Part shown: in pieces, positions 41,887-50,413 of the stretch
How the letters are laid out: each line of letters starts with the position of its first letter
Numbering within the stretch: the stretch's first letter is position 1
Assembly: GCF_024436055.1 (NCBI RefSeq)
Contig: NZ_JANFNH010000028.1
Coordinates: 1-64,000 of the forward strand
Length of the DNA: 64,000 bases
From: Streptantibioticus rubrisoli
GTDB taxonomy: Bacteria; Actinomycetota; Actinomycetes; Streptomycetales; Streptomycetaceae
Direction: 5' to 3'
Notes under the pieces: model-generated
What the model saw: only the letters and a program-made list of their open reading frames with translations
Told to the model about the DNA's origin: nothing
Databases searched by the model: none
Program-made: the position numbers and the translations under genes

Positions 41887-42332
41887 GAGGAGACCCCGAT
41901 CGGCTCGTCGGCCGCCTCGGTGTGCCGCCCGCCGTCCGCGGCCGGTAGCGGGGTCCGCCAGGACCAGCCGGTGAGCAGCAGCAGGCAGGCCACCACGATC
42001 ACGCCGAGCGTGACGTGCGCCGCCAGCACCCGGGAGAACCCGAGGCCCGTCTGTCCCACCAGTGCGATCAGCAGCAGCAGGGTGGTCGGCAGCAGCCATG
42101 CGGGAACGCGCCCGGCGCGTCGGACCAGGAAGGCGGCGACGGCCTGTACGACGGCGACCGCGACGATGACCATGGCGGTGATCCGGTGCGCCTTGAGCAT
42201 GTCGTAGTGCCCGTTGAGGAAGCTGCCCGCGAGGGACGTCTCAGCCAGGCTGAGGAGCGCTTCGAGGGTGGCGATGGTGCGGAATAACAGGAGGGGCCAG
42301 CGCGGCGGTAGCGGCGCTTGGGGCTCTTTCAC
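41883..42332 (-). CDS. four-TM membrane protein
   Basis: 149 residues with four hydrophobic helices (about 12-35, 49-70, 77-98 and 102-122) and a His near helix boundaries (GHYDMLKAHR, AAHVTLG), as in small haem- or quinone-linked membrane proteins of the DUF6220 sort. It is coupled by ATGA to the oxidase gene and follows the hemerythrin-like gene by about 110 bases. It may anchor or supply electrons or copper to the oxidase. GTG 42332 has GGAGAGAAG upstream. Confidence 0.75.
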   Translation of the reverse strand: MKEPQAPLPPRWPLLLFRTIATLEALLSLAETSLAGSFLNGHYDMLKAHRITAMVIVAVAVVQAVAAFLVRRAGRVPAWLLPTTLLLLIALVGQTGLGFSRVLAAHVTLGVIVVACLLLLTGWSWRTPLPAADGGRHTEAADEPIGVSS

Positions 42333-42443
42333 TGCTGACTTCTCTCCAACGGCCGGCCCCGGCTGCCGCCGAGGCGCCGGGGCCGGCGAAACGGAAGGGA
42401 CGGGACTGCGGTTCGCCGCCGCGAGCCGGGCTGGCGGCGGCGG

Positions 42444-43091
42444 TCAGGCGCGCGCGAGTTTCCACGGCGACTGCCGCACGTAGCGCGGACGCCACACGGC
42501 ACGGTAGATCAGCCGCAGTGGCGCGGGCAGCAGCCCCAGCACCCTGCGCTGGGTGGCCTCCGGGGCGCCGTCGAGCAGCCAGGGGAAGAACGCGGGGCCG
42601 CCCTTGATGCCGACGTTGCGCCGCTGCTCGGCGCCGAAGGACGCCCACTCCTCGGGGGTGAGCACCGACTGCAGCAGCGGCAGCGCCTCGGCCTCCTCGT
42701 GGTCGAGGTGGCCGAGCAGCGTGGTGGACAGGTCCTCCGTGTACTCCCGCAGCCTTAACCGGTTGGACTCGGCGATCGCGGTGTCGACGGCGTCCATCAT
42801 GGGGTCGAGCTCCGCGTGCTCGGCCTCCATCTCCTCCAGCAGCCGCAGGTCGTCGGGCCGGTTGGCGAGCTTCTTGCGCATGATCGGCCAGAGCGCCACG
42901 TCCTCGGCGGTGTGATGGATCGTCAGGTAGTTCTTGAACGTCTGCCAACCCGCCTTGTACGCCGCCCAGTTCTGCGTCCCGTCCGATGCCGACACCAGGA
43001 GCGTCAGGTCGCGCCGGAAAGCGTTGTGGGTGGCGTACATCATCGTCAGGTCGATGCGGCTGTTGGTGCTGGGTTCCGCGTTGGTGCTCAA
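42444..43091 (-). CDS. hemerythrin (HHE)-domain protein
   Basis: 215 residues. The HHE-type ligands for a diiron site are visible: His in ATHNAFRRD (about 21), HHTAED (about 59-64), EHAEL (about 90) and HLDHEEAEALP (about 127-137). Such proteins bind oxygen, nitric oxide or sense iron. A nitric-oxide or nitrite-stress role would fit a cluster that makes nitrous acid, but that is inference. The start is TTG 43091 with AAGGA nine bases upstream. It contains TTA at 42756-42758. It heads the operon that continues into the membrane protein and oxidase. Confidence 0.88.
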   Translation of the reverse strand: MSTNAEPSTNSRIDLTMMYATHNAFRRDLTLLVSASDGTQNWAAYKAGWQTFKNYLTIHHTAEDVALWPIMRKKLANRPDDLRLLEEMEAEHAELDPMMDAVDTAIAESNRLRLREYTEDLSTTLLGHLDHEEAEALPLLQSVLTPEEWASFGAEQRRNVGIKGGPAFFPWLLDGAPEATQRRVLGLLPAPLRLIYRAVWRPRYVRQSPWKLARA

Positions 43092-43207
43092 GGGGTGACT
43101 TCCTTGTCGTCATGTGCCCGGTGGCACGTGGGTGTTGTTCGTCCGGGCCGCTGGCTGGCACCGGCGAAGGGGGTGCCGGTGCCGCCCGTGGCCACCGCGT
43201 GCCCGCG

Positions 43208-44779
43208 TCAGATGACGACGCCGGCGTTCTTGCTCGCGGCCGCTTCCTCGGCCGAGACGCGGATGACCGCGGCGGCGATCAGGCACGCGCCGACCAGCAC
43301 GAAGCCGCCCACCAGGAACGCGATGCTCCACCCGTGGGTGAGCGAGTCGAAGATGGCGTGCTTCAACTGGGGCGGCATCGACCCGGCTTCGGAGGCGCTG
43401 TGGTTGTTCATCTGCTGCGCGGCGGCGCTGCCCAGCAGCGAGGTGACCCGGTTCTTGGTGGCGGTGGCGGCGATCGTGCCGAGCACCGCGAGCCCGAGCG
43501 CGCCACCCACCTGCTGGCCGGTGTTGAGCAGGGCGGAGGAGACACCCGACTCCTCGTCCCGCACCCCCGCGACGGCCGACAGGGTCAGCGGTACGAAGCA
43601 CAGGCCCACGCCGCCGCCGAACAGCAGCAGCGGACCGAGCAGGTCGGAGGTGTAGCCGCCGGTCGGGCTGAGCCTGGAGAGCCAGAAGAGGCTGGCCGCC
43701 GACAGCAGCGTGCCCACCAGCAGCACCGGCCGCGGCCCCGTACGGTCGAGTACCTTGCCGCACACGCCCGACATGACACCGGCGCCGACCGCGAAGGTCA
43801 GGAAGGTGAAACCGGTCTTCAGCGGGCTGTACGCGAGGACGATCTGCATGAAGAGGGTCAGGAAGTAGAAGACCGCGATCAGCGCCGCACCGAGGGTGAG
43901 CATGATCGCGTACGCGCCGGAGCGGTTGCGGTTGGCGAACAGCCGTAGCGGCATCAGTGCCGAGCGGCTGCGGGCCTCGATGAGCACGAAGGCCGCCAGG
44001 ATCAGGCCGCCGGCGATCAGCGGAACGATGGTGCCCGTCTCGCCCCAGGTGTGCGAGGCGGCGTGGATGAAGCCGTAGACCAGCAGGGTCATGCCAGCGG
44101 TCGCGGACAGGGCGCCCGCCAGGTCGAGTTGACCGCGGTTGCGCTGGGACTCGCGGAACGCCCGGGGCGCGGCGAGCAGTGAGAACAGGCCGATCGGCAC
44201 GTTGACGAAGAGCACCCACCGCCAGCTGAGCTGGTCGGTGAAGACGCCGCCCAGTACGTTGCCGAGCGCGCCGCCCGCGCCGGACACCGCCGCGTAGATG
44301 CCCATGGCGCGGTTGCGCTCGCTGCCCTCGGCGAAGGTGCCGGCCAGCAGGGCGAGCGCGGAGGGCGCCACCAGCGCGCCCGCGACGCCCTGCGCGGTAC
44401 GCGCGGTCAGCAGCCAGGCCTGGCCGGTCGCCATACCGCCGAACAGGGACGCGGCGGTCAGCACGACCAGCCCCGCGATCAGGGTCCTGCGCTGGCCCCA
44501 CATGTCGGCGATGCGCCCGCCGAGCAGCAGCAGGCCGCCGAAGGCGAGCGCGTAGGCGTTGACCACCCACTCCAGGCTGGTCGGGGAGAGTTTGAGGGCC
44601 GTCTGGATCGACGGCAGGGCGACGTTCACGATCGAGACGTCGAGCACCACCATCAGCTGGGCGATCGCGATGACCGCCAGTGCCAGGCCCTTGTGGGTAC
44701 TGGCGGTCGTGGGGGCGAGGTCCACCGGTGGTGAGGCGTTCAGCTGGGACGCCGCCGAACGGCCGCTGGATTCGGGCAC
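43208..44779 (-). CDS. MFS exporter, DHA2 (14-TM) family
   Basis: 523 residues with about 14 hydrophobic segments. It has motif A-like GRIADMWGQRRTL (about 87-99), the DHA2 opening LMVVLDVSIVNVALP (about 42-56) and motif C (SGAGGALGNVLGGV, about 165-178). This is the EmrB/QacA type that exports aromatic drugs, often the self-resistance pump of type II PKS clusters. GTG 44779 follows AGGGAG. The upstream region carries repeated GAACAG/CTGTTC words that could be a TetR operator. Confidence 0.95.
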   Translation of the reverse strand: MPESSGRSAASQLNASPPVDLAPTTASTHKGLALAVIAIAQLMVVLDVSIVNVALPSIQTALKLSPTSLEWVVNAYALAFGGLLLLGGRIADMWGQRRTLIAGLVVLTAASLFGGMATGQAWLLTARTAQGVAGALVAPSALALLAGTFAEGSERNRAMGIYAAVSGAGGALGNVLGGVFTDQLSWRWVLFVNVPIGLFSLLAAPRAFRESQRNRGQLDLAGALSATAGMTLLVYGFIHAASHTWGETGTIVPLIAGGLILAAFVLIEARSRSALMPLRLFANRNRSGAYAIMLTLGAALIAVFYFLTLFMQIVLAYSPLKTGFTFLTFAVGAGVMSGVCGKVLDRTGPRPVLLVGTLLSAASLFWLSRLSPTGGYTSDLLGPLLLFGGGVGLCFVPLTLSAVAGVRDEESGVSSALLNTGQQVGGALGLAVLGTIAATATKNRVTSLLGSAAAQQMNNHSASEAGSMPPQLKHAIFDSLTHGWSIAFLVGGFVLVGACLIAAAVIRVSAEEAAASKNAGVVI

Positions 44780-44872
44780 GAGTCACTCCCTGTCATGAGC
44801 TCTCGATACGTGGATGCGTGACGAACGTCGAAGCGGACGAGCAATGTGTGGAGCAAGAAGCTCCGAATCTAT

Positions 44873-44914
44873 GGAACAGTGTGTACCTAAAACCTGTTCG
44901 GTGCAAGCTGTTCC
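44873..44914. promoter_or_regulatory. inverted/direct repeats upstream of the exporter
   Basis: GGAACAG (44873-44879) is inverted at CTGTTCC (44908-44914), and CTGTTC also occurs at 44894-44899. The set lies about 95-135 bases before the exporter start in a locally AT-richer patch. It may be an operator, perhaps for the TetR protein of this cluster. Confidence 0.4.
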
Positions 44915-44940
44915 GGTGTGCCCGCCGCACTGATCGACAA

Positions 44941-44983
44941 GGGCCGTGCACCGCCTCCGTGAAGGGAACGCGGTGCACGGCCC
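44941..44983 (-). terminator. terminator after the aromatase gene
   Basis: GGGCCGTGCACCGC (44941-44954) pairs perfectly with GCGGTGCACGGCCC (44970-44983). It stands 42 bases beyond the aromatase stop, between that gene and the exporter promoter. Confidence 0.8.
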
Positions 44984-45024
44984 GTACGCGGGTTTCGGGC
45001 AGGACCCGACGGCTCGCGGCGTCC

Positions 45025-45978
45025 TCAGTTGGCGGCGCGGACACCGCGCCGCTCGGCGAACTCCTTGGCGTGCCGCAGCGTCGTCAGGCTGTTGGCGCTC
45101 AGCGCGCCGCGCACCAGCTCCCGCGCGTCGGCCACCGTGGCCCGCGCGCCGAGCACCTCGGTCACCGCCGACGGCTTGAGCACCACCGTGTGGCGCGAGG
45201 TGGCCGTGGTGACCCCGCCCTCCTCGCGCAGCAGCCACTCCCCGGTGTGCGCGGTCATCAGGGCGGGGACGAGCAGTTGCTTGTAGACGATGCGGCGCGG
45301 CGCGAAGCTGACCCGTATCGATCGCGTGGTGTGCTGCGATCCGTCCTTCGCCTTGGTGTCCATCTCCAGCACCTGTGTGTGCTGCGACGGCTCGGTCAGC
45401 TCCACCCGGGCCACGTGTGGCAGCCGCTCCTCCCACCGGTCCGCCCGCCAGACGAACTCGTGGACGTCCGCGGCCGAGCCCGCTATCCGCAGCTCGTCCT
45501 CGAAGCTCAGCAGCAGTTCAGGCAGGCGCCCGGCCTGCTCGGCGGTGGCCTTGAGGGTCTCCAGTTCGGCGGCGCTGTTGCGGTCCATCGCCCTGGTGAT
45601 CCAGCTGACGTGCTCGGGGTCGTCGTCGACGGCGGTGAAGTCGTGGTTGAGCACGACCTCGCAACTGGCCTCGGTCAGCGGGGTGATCAGCCAGTCGCCG
45701 CCCATCGAGGCCACGGGGTGCTGCGAGACCTCCTGGCGGAAGGCGATCCGCAGACCCACCGGATCCAGCCGCCGCCGTGAAGTCCAGTTCTTCACCTCCC
45801 CGTTGGCCGTGGCCCAGATGCGGATGATCTCCTCGCCCTCGTTGACCGGGGTGCGCTCCACATGCACCGACGGCGGGAAGACCCGCGGCCAGCTGGCGGC
45901 GTCCTCGACGATGCCGTACACGGTCCGCGCCGGGGCCGCGACGGTGATGGTGTGCTGTGCGTGATGCGTTTGTGGCAT
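45025..45978 (-). CDS. didomain aromatase/cyclase (SRPBCC)
   Basis: 317 residues made of two START/SRPBCC (Bet v1-like) halves. The first opens with HTITVAAPARTVYGIVEDAA (about 9-28), the second with LRIAGSAADVHEFVWRADRW (about 163-182). This is the ActVII/DpsF type that folds and aromatises the first ring of a C9-reduced polyketide chain. The matching ketoreductase gene is just upstream (72 bases), so they form an operon. It indicates a reduced octa- or decaketide route rather than a non-reduced tetracenomycin-type one. Confidence 0.95.
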   Translation of the reverse strand: MPQTHHAQHTITVAAPARTVYGIVEDAASWPRVFPPSVHVERTPVNEGEEIIRIWATANGEVKNWTSRRRLDPVGLRIAFRQEVSQHPVASMGGDWLITPLTEASCEVVLNHDFTAVDDDPEHVSWITRAMDRNSAAELETLKATAEQAGRLPELLLSFEDELRIAGSAADVHEFVWRADRWEERLPHVARVELTEPSQHTQVLEMDTKAKDGSQHTTRSIRVSFAPRRIVYKQLLVPALMTAHTGEWLLREEGGVTTATSRHTVVLKPSAVTEVLGARATVADARELVRGALSANSLTTLRHAKEFAERRGVRAAN

Positions 45979-46050
45979 GGTGATGACCGGCTTTCCGTGT
46001 GTCTGGGTGTCGGGGTGGGCGGAACGCGGGCGGCGGTGCGTGACGGGGCG

Positions 46051-46839
46051 TCAGTAGTTGCCCAGGCCGCCGCAGACGTTGATGGCCTGCGCGGTGATCG
46101 GCGCCGCGGCCGGCGTCACCAGATAGCCGACGAGCCCCGCGACCTCCTCCGGTGTGGAGTAACGCCCCAGCGGGATCTTGGCGTTGAACCGCTCCAGTAC
46201 GTCGTCCGTGCTGATCTGCCAGTGCGCGGCGTACCCTTCGCGCACCCGCTGGGCCATCGGCGTCTCCACGTAGCCGGGGCAGACCGCGTTGACGGTGATG
46301 CCGGTCTTGGCCAGTTCGAGGCCGAGCGCCTTGGTGAAGCCGACCACCGCGTGCTTGGAGGCCGAGTAGGGCGCGCCGAAGACGACGCCCTGCTTCCCGC
46401 CGGTCGACGCGATGTTGATGATGCGCCCGGTCGACTTCTCGCGCATGCCACCGGCGGTGAGCACCTCACGGGTCATCCGGAAGACGCTGTTCAGATTGGT
46501 CTCGATCACGTCGTACCAGAGCTCGTCGGTGATCTCCGCGGTGACGCCGCCGCCGCTGCGTCCGGCGTTGTTGACCAGGACGTCGATGGTGCCGAACCGG
46601 TCGACCGCGGTGGCCACGGCACGGGTGATGTCCGCGCCCTCGCGCACGTCGGCGGCGACGCCGTCGGCGGTGACGCCGCGCTCGGCGAGCTCCTTGACCG
46701 TACGGGTCACGTCCTCGCAGGTCCGCGCGGTGAGGAACACCTTGATCCCCGCCGCACCGAGAGTGCTGGCCACGGCGCGGCCGATACCCCTGGTTCCCCC
46801 GGTGACCAGTGCCACCCTGGCCTGCTGCTCCGTCGTCAT
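46051..46839 (-). CDS. C9-type polyketide ketoreductase (ActIII/DpsE family)
   Basis: 262 residues, SDR. It has the cofactor loop TGGTRGIG, NNAGRSGGGVTAE (about 92-104), Ser in NIASTGGKQG and YSASK, then NAVCPGYVETPMA. The PGY-TPMA stretch and the GGKQG loop are typical of the reductases that reduce C9 of nascent aromatic polyketides. ATG 46839 has GGAAGGGG upstream. It heads the KR-aromatase operon. Together they place the cluster among reduced type II systems such as actinorhodin and daunorubicin. Confidence 0.95.
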   Translation of the reverse strand: MTTEQQARVALVTGGTRGIGRAVASTLGAAGIKVFLTARTCEDVTRTVKELAERGVTADGVAADVREGADITRAVATAVDRFGTIDVLVNNAGRSGGGVTAEITDELWYDVIETNLNSVFRMTREVLTAGGMREKSTGRIINIASTGGKQGVVFGAPYSASKHAVVGFTKALGLELAKTGITVNAVCPGYVETPMAQRVREGYAAHWQISTDDVLERFNAKIPLGRYSTPEEVAGLVGYLVTPAAAPITAQAINVCGGLGNY

Positions 46840-46947
46840 GGCTGTCCCCTTCCAAAGGGTCTGTGTCGCTGCCGCTACCACTGGGAGCCTGGAGGGACGG
46901 TCTGGAGGCTTGCTGTAGACCTGGCAGGACACCGCCGGGACTACGGC

Positions 46948-47466
46948 TCAGGAGCCGGGCGCGGAGCCGTCCGCGATGGTGTGCAGGGCGCCGCGGTGGA
47001 AGACCATCGGCAACACGCCCTGCGAGGTGCCCAGGTCGGTCACCCCGGCCAGCGCGAAGAAGTGGTCGCCCAGCTTCCGGACGTCCTCGATCTCGCAGTC
47101 CAGCCAGGCGGTTGTGCCGGGCAGCAGCGGATGGCCGTGCGGCGAGAGCCGGTGGTCGAGCCCGGCGAACTTGTCCCCGCCGCTGCGCGCGAAGCGGGCG
47201 CAGACCGCCTGCTGGTCATGGGCCAGCACGTTGACCGCGAACGACCCGGTGCGGTGGATCGCCGGCCAGCTGACCGACGCCTCGTCGATGAACACGCCGA
47301 CCAGGGCGGGACGCAGGGAGATCGAGACGAAGGAGCCGACCACCAGGCCGGCCGGTCCCTCGTCGGTCCCGGCGGTGACCACGGTCACCGTGGTCGGCAC
47401 ATGGCCGAGGACCTGGCGGAACGCTTGTGGATCGACATGGGACCGGACGGGCGGAGCCGTGCCCAT
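46948..47466 (-). CDS. flavin reductase (FMN-binding split-barrel)
   Basis: 172 residues of the HpaC/ActVB type: FRQVLGHVPTTVTVVTA (about 16-32), GLVVGSFVSISLRPALV (about 40-56), SFAVNVLA and a C-terminal FHRGAL. It would supply reduced flavin to a monooxygenase, most likely the luciferase-like enzyme at 50414-51493. ATG 47466 follows GGGGAGG. Divergent from the kinase-fold gene 47661, sharing a 190-base control region. Confidence 0.9.
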   Translation of the reverse strand: MGTAPPVRSHVDPQAFRQVLGHVPTTVTVVTAGTDEGPAGLVVGSFVSISLRPALVGVFIDEASVSWPAIHRTGSFAVNVLAHDQQAVCARFARSGGDKFAGLDHRLSPHGHPLLPGTTAWLDCEIEDVRKLGDHFFALAGVTDLGTSQGVLPMVFHRGALHTIADGSAPGS

Positions 47467-47660
47467 ACTGACCTCCCCGGTGGACTCGTTGCCGAGGCAG
47501 ATGCTGACAACCGCGCATGGGGAGCGGATGGACGCTCGGTGAAGGAACCGGCGGGTACGGCTCACGGCACGGCTGGCCCGGTCCGGCCACCACCGTCCCC
47601 CCAGCGGCCGCGGCCACCATCGGACCAGTACCAAGCAGCCTGCCACGCCGAGGAGTTGAC

Positions 47661-48734
47661 GTGCCCGTTCCCCAGCAGCGCGATCGCGATGTCACCCAGC
47701 GACGGCTGGCCGCGTGGCTCACCGACCGGCTGCCGGGCGCGGCCGATCCACGGGTCGAGGTCGAACTGCCCGAGCGGTCGGGCTTCTCGCACGAGACCCT
47801 GCTGGTCGACGCGGTGTGGCCGACGGCGGGCGGTCCGCACCGCGAGCGGCTGGTCGTCCGGGTCGCCTCGCCCACGTACCAGGTCATGCCGGTCTCCCGG
47901 CTGCACGAGGAGTACCAGGTGCTGCGCGCGCTCGCCGCCACCGACGTGCCCGTCCCCGTGGTGTACGGCTACGAACCCGATCCGCAGGTGCTCGGCGCGC
48001 CCTTCTACGTGATGTCGCGGGAGGACGGCTGGGTGCCGCCGGACCTGCCGTCCTACCACCGGGAAGGGCCGGTCGCCGCACTCGACGAGGGGTCACGGGA
48101 GGCGCTGTGGTGGAGCGGGGTGGACATCCTGCACCGCGTCCACCGGCTGGACCCTCGGCGGCTGGGCCTGCGGTCCCTGGCCGACTCCGCCACCGCGCCG
48201 GTCGCACTCGCCGACCAACTCGACTTCTACGAGGAGCACTTGGGCTACTTCGGCTGCGCCGACTCGCCGCAGGTCCGCGACGCCCTGCGGCTGCTGCGCG
48301 GCGCACTGCCGCCGCAGCCCGCCGACCCCGGTCTGCTGTGGGGCGACGCCCGGCTGGGGAACATCGTCTTCCGCGGGGTACGGGCGGCCGCCGTGCTCGA
48401 CTGGGAGATGGTCTCGCTCGGCCCGGGCGAGGCCGACCTGGCCTGGTACCTGTACCTGGACCGGCACCTCAGCGAGGGCATCGGGGCCGAGCGGCTGACC
48501 GGCCTGCCGGACCGGGCCGCCACCGTCGCCCGCTATGAGGAGCTGACCGGCCGGTCGGTGGCGCCGCACCTCGGCTGGTACGAGGTCTTCGCCGGACTGC
48601 GGTTCGCCGTGATCACCGCCAGGGTCGGACGGCTGCTGGTCGAGCACTCCATCGTGGCCTGCGAGGACGACGTCCCGCTCGCCCGCAACGCGGCCCGGCT
48701 GCTCTCCCGCACGCTGGCGGCGGTGGCTGGCTGA
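47661..48734 (+). CDS. aminoglycoside-phosphotransferase/ACAD10-type kinase-fold protein
   Basis: 357 residues and the intact paralogue of 19954-21024. It has the catalytic Asp in LLWGDARLGN (Asp about 229, Asn about 234) and the metal-binding Asp in AVLDWEM (about 247). The N-lobe uses LVVRVASP. It should phosphorylate a hydroxyl on a small molecule, as a resistance or tailoring step, or act on an acyl hydroxyl. GTG 47661 has GAGGAG six bases upstream. It probably shares an operon with the GMC oxidase gene. Confidence 0.85.
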   Translation: MPVPQQRDRDVTQRRLAAWLTDRLPGAADPRVEVELPERSGFSHETLLVDAVWPTAGGPHRERLVVRVASPTYQVMPVSRLHEEYQVLRALAATDVPVPVVYGYEPDPQVLGAPFYVMSREDGWVPPDLPSYHREGPVAALDEGSREALWWSGVDILHRVHRLDPRRLGLRSLADSATAPVALADQLDFYEEHLGYFGCADSPQVRDALRLLRGALPPQPADPGLLWGDARLGNIVFRGVRAAAVLDWEMVSLGPGEADLAWYLYLDRHLSEGIGAERLTGLPDRAATVARYEELTGRSVAPHLGWYEVFAGLRFAVITARVGRLLVEHSIVACEDDVPLARNAARLLSRTLAAVAG

Positions 48735-48854
48735 CCGCTGTTCAGCCGACCCCCATCGAACCACCAACGCGCTCAGCGAACTTCGCGGTGCGCGGCCGTG
48801 TGACCGCGGCCGTGCCCGAACCCGCACACCGATTCCGATGATGGAGGCCGTCTC

Positions 48855-50336
48855 GTGGAAGTCCAGCAACACCAGGCCGACGCAGTGGTCGTAGGCAGTG
48901 GATACGCCGGGTCGATCGCCGCGCTGCGGCTCGCCGAGGCGGGAGTGGACACCCTGGTCCTGGAGCGCGGCCGCCGATGGCCGGTCTCCGAGCGCGGGGA
49001 CACCTTCACCACCCAGGCGGACCCGGGCGGCCCGGACGGGCGCGCCTCCTGGCTGAGCCCCAGCTCCCCGCTGACCGACAAGACCCTGGACGTCTACACC
49101 GGCGTCCTGGAGTCCCTGGACGGGGACGGCCTGACGATGATCGCCGCGGCCGGGGTGGGCGGCGCCTCGCTGCTGAGCAACGCCACGATGGTCGAACCGT
49201 CCGCCGAGTTGTTCCGGCAGGCGTTCGGCGATGTCCTGGACCACGAGGAGATGACCGGGACGTGGTACCCGCAGGCCCGGGAACTGATCGGCTGTAGCCC
49301 GATCCCCAAGGACGTCTACGACTCCGACTTCTACGCCGCCGCGCGGTCCTTCGCCGACCAGCTGACCAGGGCGGGCATCCCGTACGAACTGGTCGACCTG
49401 GCCGTGGACTGGGATGTCATCCGCGCGGAGATGGCCGGGACCCGGGTGGCCGCGGAGATCGCCGGGCTGAACCTCTTCGGCGTCAACAGCGGTGCGCAGC
49501 GCAGCGTCGACCGCACCATCCTCGCGCGCGCCGAGGCCACCGGCCGGGTGGAGGTCCGGCCGTTGAGCGTGGTCACCGCGATCCGTCCCGCGGGCAACGG
49601 CCATGTGGTCGAGTACGACACCATCGACGAGCGCGGCACCGTGCTGGCCCGCCACCACATCGCCACCGGGAACCTGGTCCTGGCCGCCGGAACGCTCGGC
49701 ACCACTCGGCTGCTGATGCGGGCCAAGGCGGCCGGTGCCCTACCGGACCTGCCCGACGCGCTGGGCACCAAGGTCGGGAACAGCGAGGTCATCACCGCTC
49801 GCACCGGAATGCCGGAGAACAACCCCACCCAGGGCGGTCCCTCCTCGATCCTGGTCAAGGACTGGCAGGACAACCCGTACGCGCCGGTCACCCTGCTCAA
49901 CTTCCCCTGGCCGGACGCGCCTTCGGGCCAGGGGTGGATCACCACCATCGGCGCCTGCCCGTCACCCGCGCTCGGTTCGTTCCGCTACGACTCCGCCAAG
50001 GACGACGTGGTACTGAGCTGGCCGGTGGACGATCCCCGGGTGACCCGGATGGCCAGCGCGGTCCAGGACACGCTGGAGCGGCTCAACACCGCCAACCCCG
50101 GCAGCCGCACCGCGTTCGCCAAGGTCGGCACGACCGGCGGGAACGTGGTGGGCGGCGTACCGCTGGGCATCGTCACCGACGACCGCGGGGCGGTCCGCGG
50201 CTACCGGGGCCTGTACGTGGTCGACAGCTCGCTGCTGCACGGATCGTCCGGCAGCGTGCCGCCCGCCCTCACCGTCGCCGCGGTCGCGGCCCGGGTGGTC
50301 TCCCGCCTGGTCCCGGCCGTTGTGCGGGCCAGGTAG
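48855..50336 (+). CDS. GMC-type FAD oxidoreductase (cholesterol-oxidase-like)
   Basis: 493 residues. The N-terminal FAD loop VVVGSGYAGSIAALRLAEAG (about 11-30) has the G-Y-A-G/GS variant of the cholesterol-oxidase branch. A middle AAGVGGASLLSN supports GMC, and the C-terminus has GLYVVDSSLLHGSSGSVPP (about 455-473), which closes the FAD site with the catalytic His. It should oxidise an alcohol to a ketone. GTG 48855 follows GGAGG. It ends at a strong terminator. Tailoring of the polyketide or a sugar is likely. Confidence 0.9.
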   Translation: MEVQQHQADAVVVGSGYAGSIAALRLAEAGVDTLVLERGRRWPVSERGDTFTTQADPGGPDGRASWLSPSSPLTDKTLDVYTGVLESLDGDGLTMIAAAGVGGASLLSNATMVEPSAELFRQAFGDVLDHEEMTGTWYPQARELIGCSPIPKDVYDSDFYAAARSFADQLTRAGIPYELVDLAVDWDVIRAEMAGTRVAAEIAGLNLFGVNSGAQRSVDRTILARAEATGRVEVRPLSVVTAIRPAGNGHVVEYDTIDERGTVLARHHIATGNLVLAAGTLGTTRLLMRAKAAGALPDLPDALGTKVGNSEVITARTGMPENNPTQGGPSSILVKDWQDNPYAPVTLLNFPWPDAPSGQGWITTIGACPSPALGSFRYDSAKDDVVLSWPVDDPRVTRMASAVQDTLERLNTANPGSRTAFAKVGTTGGNVVGGVPLGIVTDDRGAVRGYRGLYVVDSSLLHGSSGSVPPALTVAAVAARVVSRLVPAVVRAR

Positions 50337-50359
50337 CGCGCCCGGCGCGGCGCACACAA

Positions 50360-50395
50360 GAGCGGCTCCCCCACGGGCAGTTGGGGGAGCCGCTC
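50360..50395. terminator. bidirectional terminator
   Basis: GAGCGGCTCCCCCA (50360-50373) pairs perfectly with TGGGGGAGCCGCTC (50382-50395). It lies between the convergent GMC and luciferase-like genes. Confidence 0.85.
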
Positions 50396-50413
50396 CTCGT
50401 CGCCGGTCGCGGG

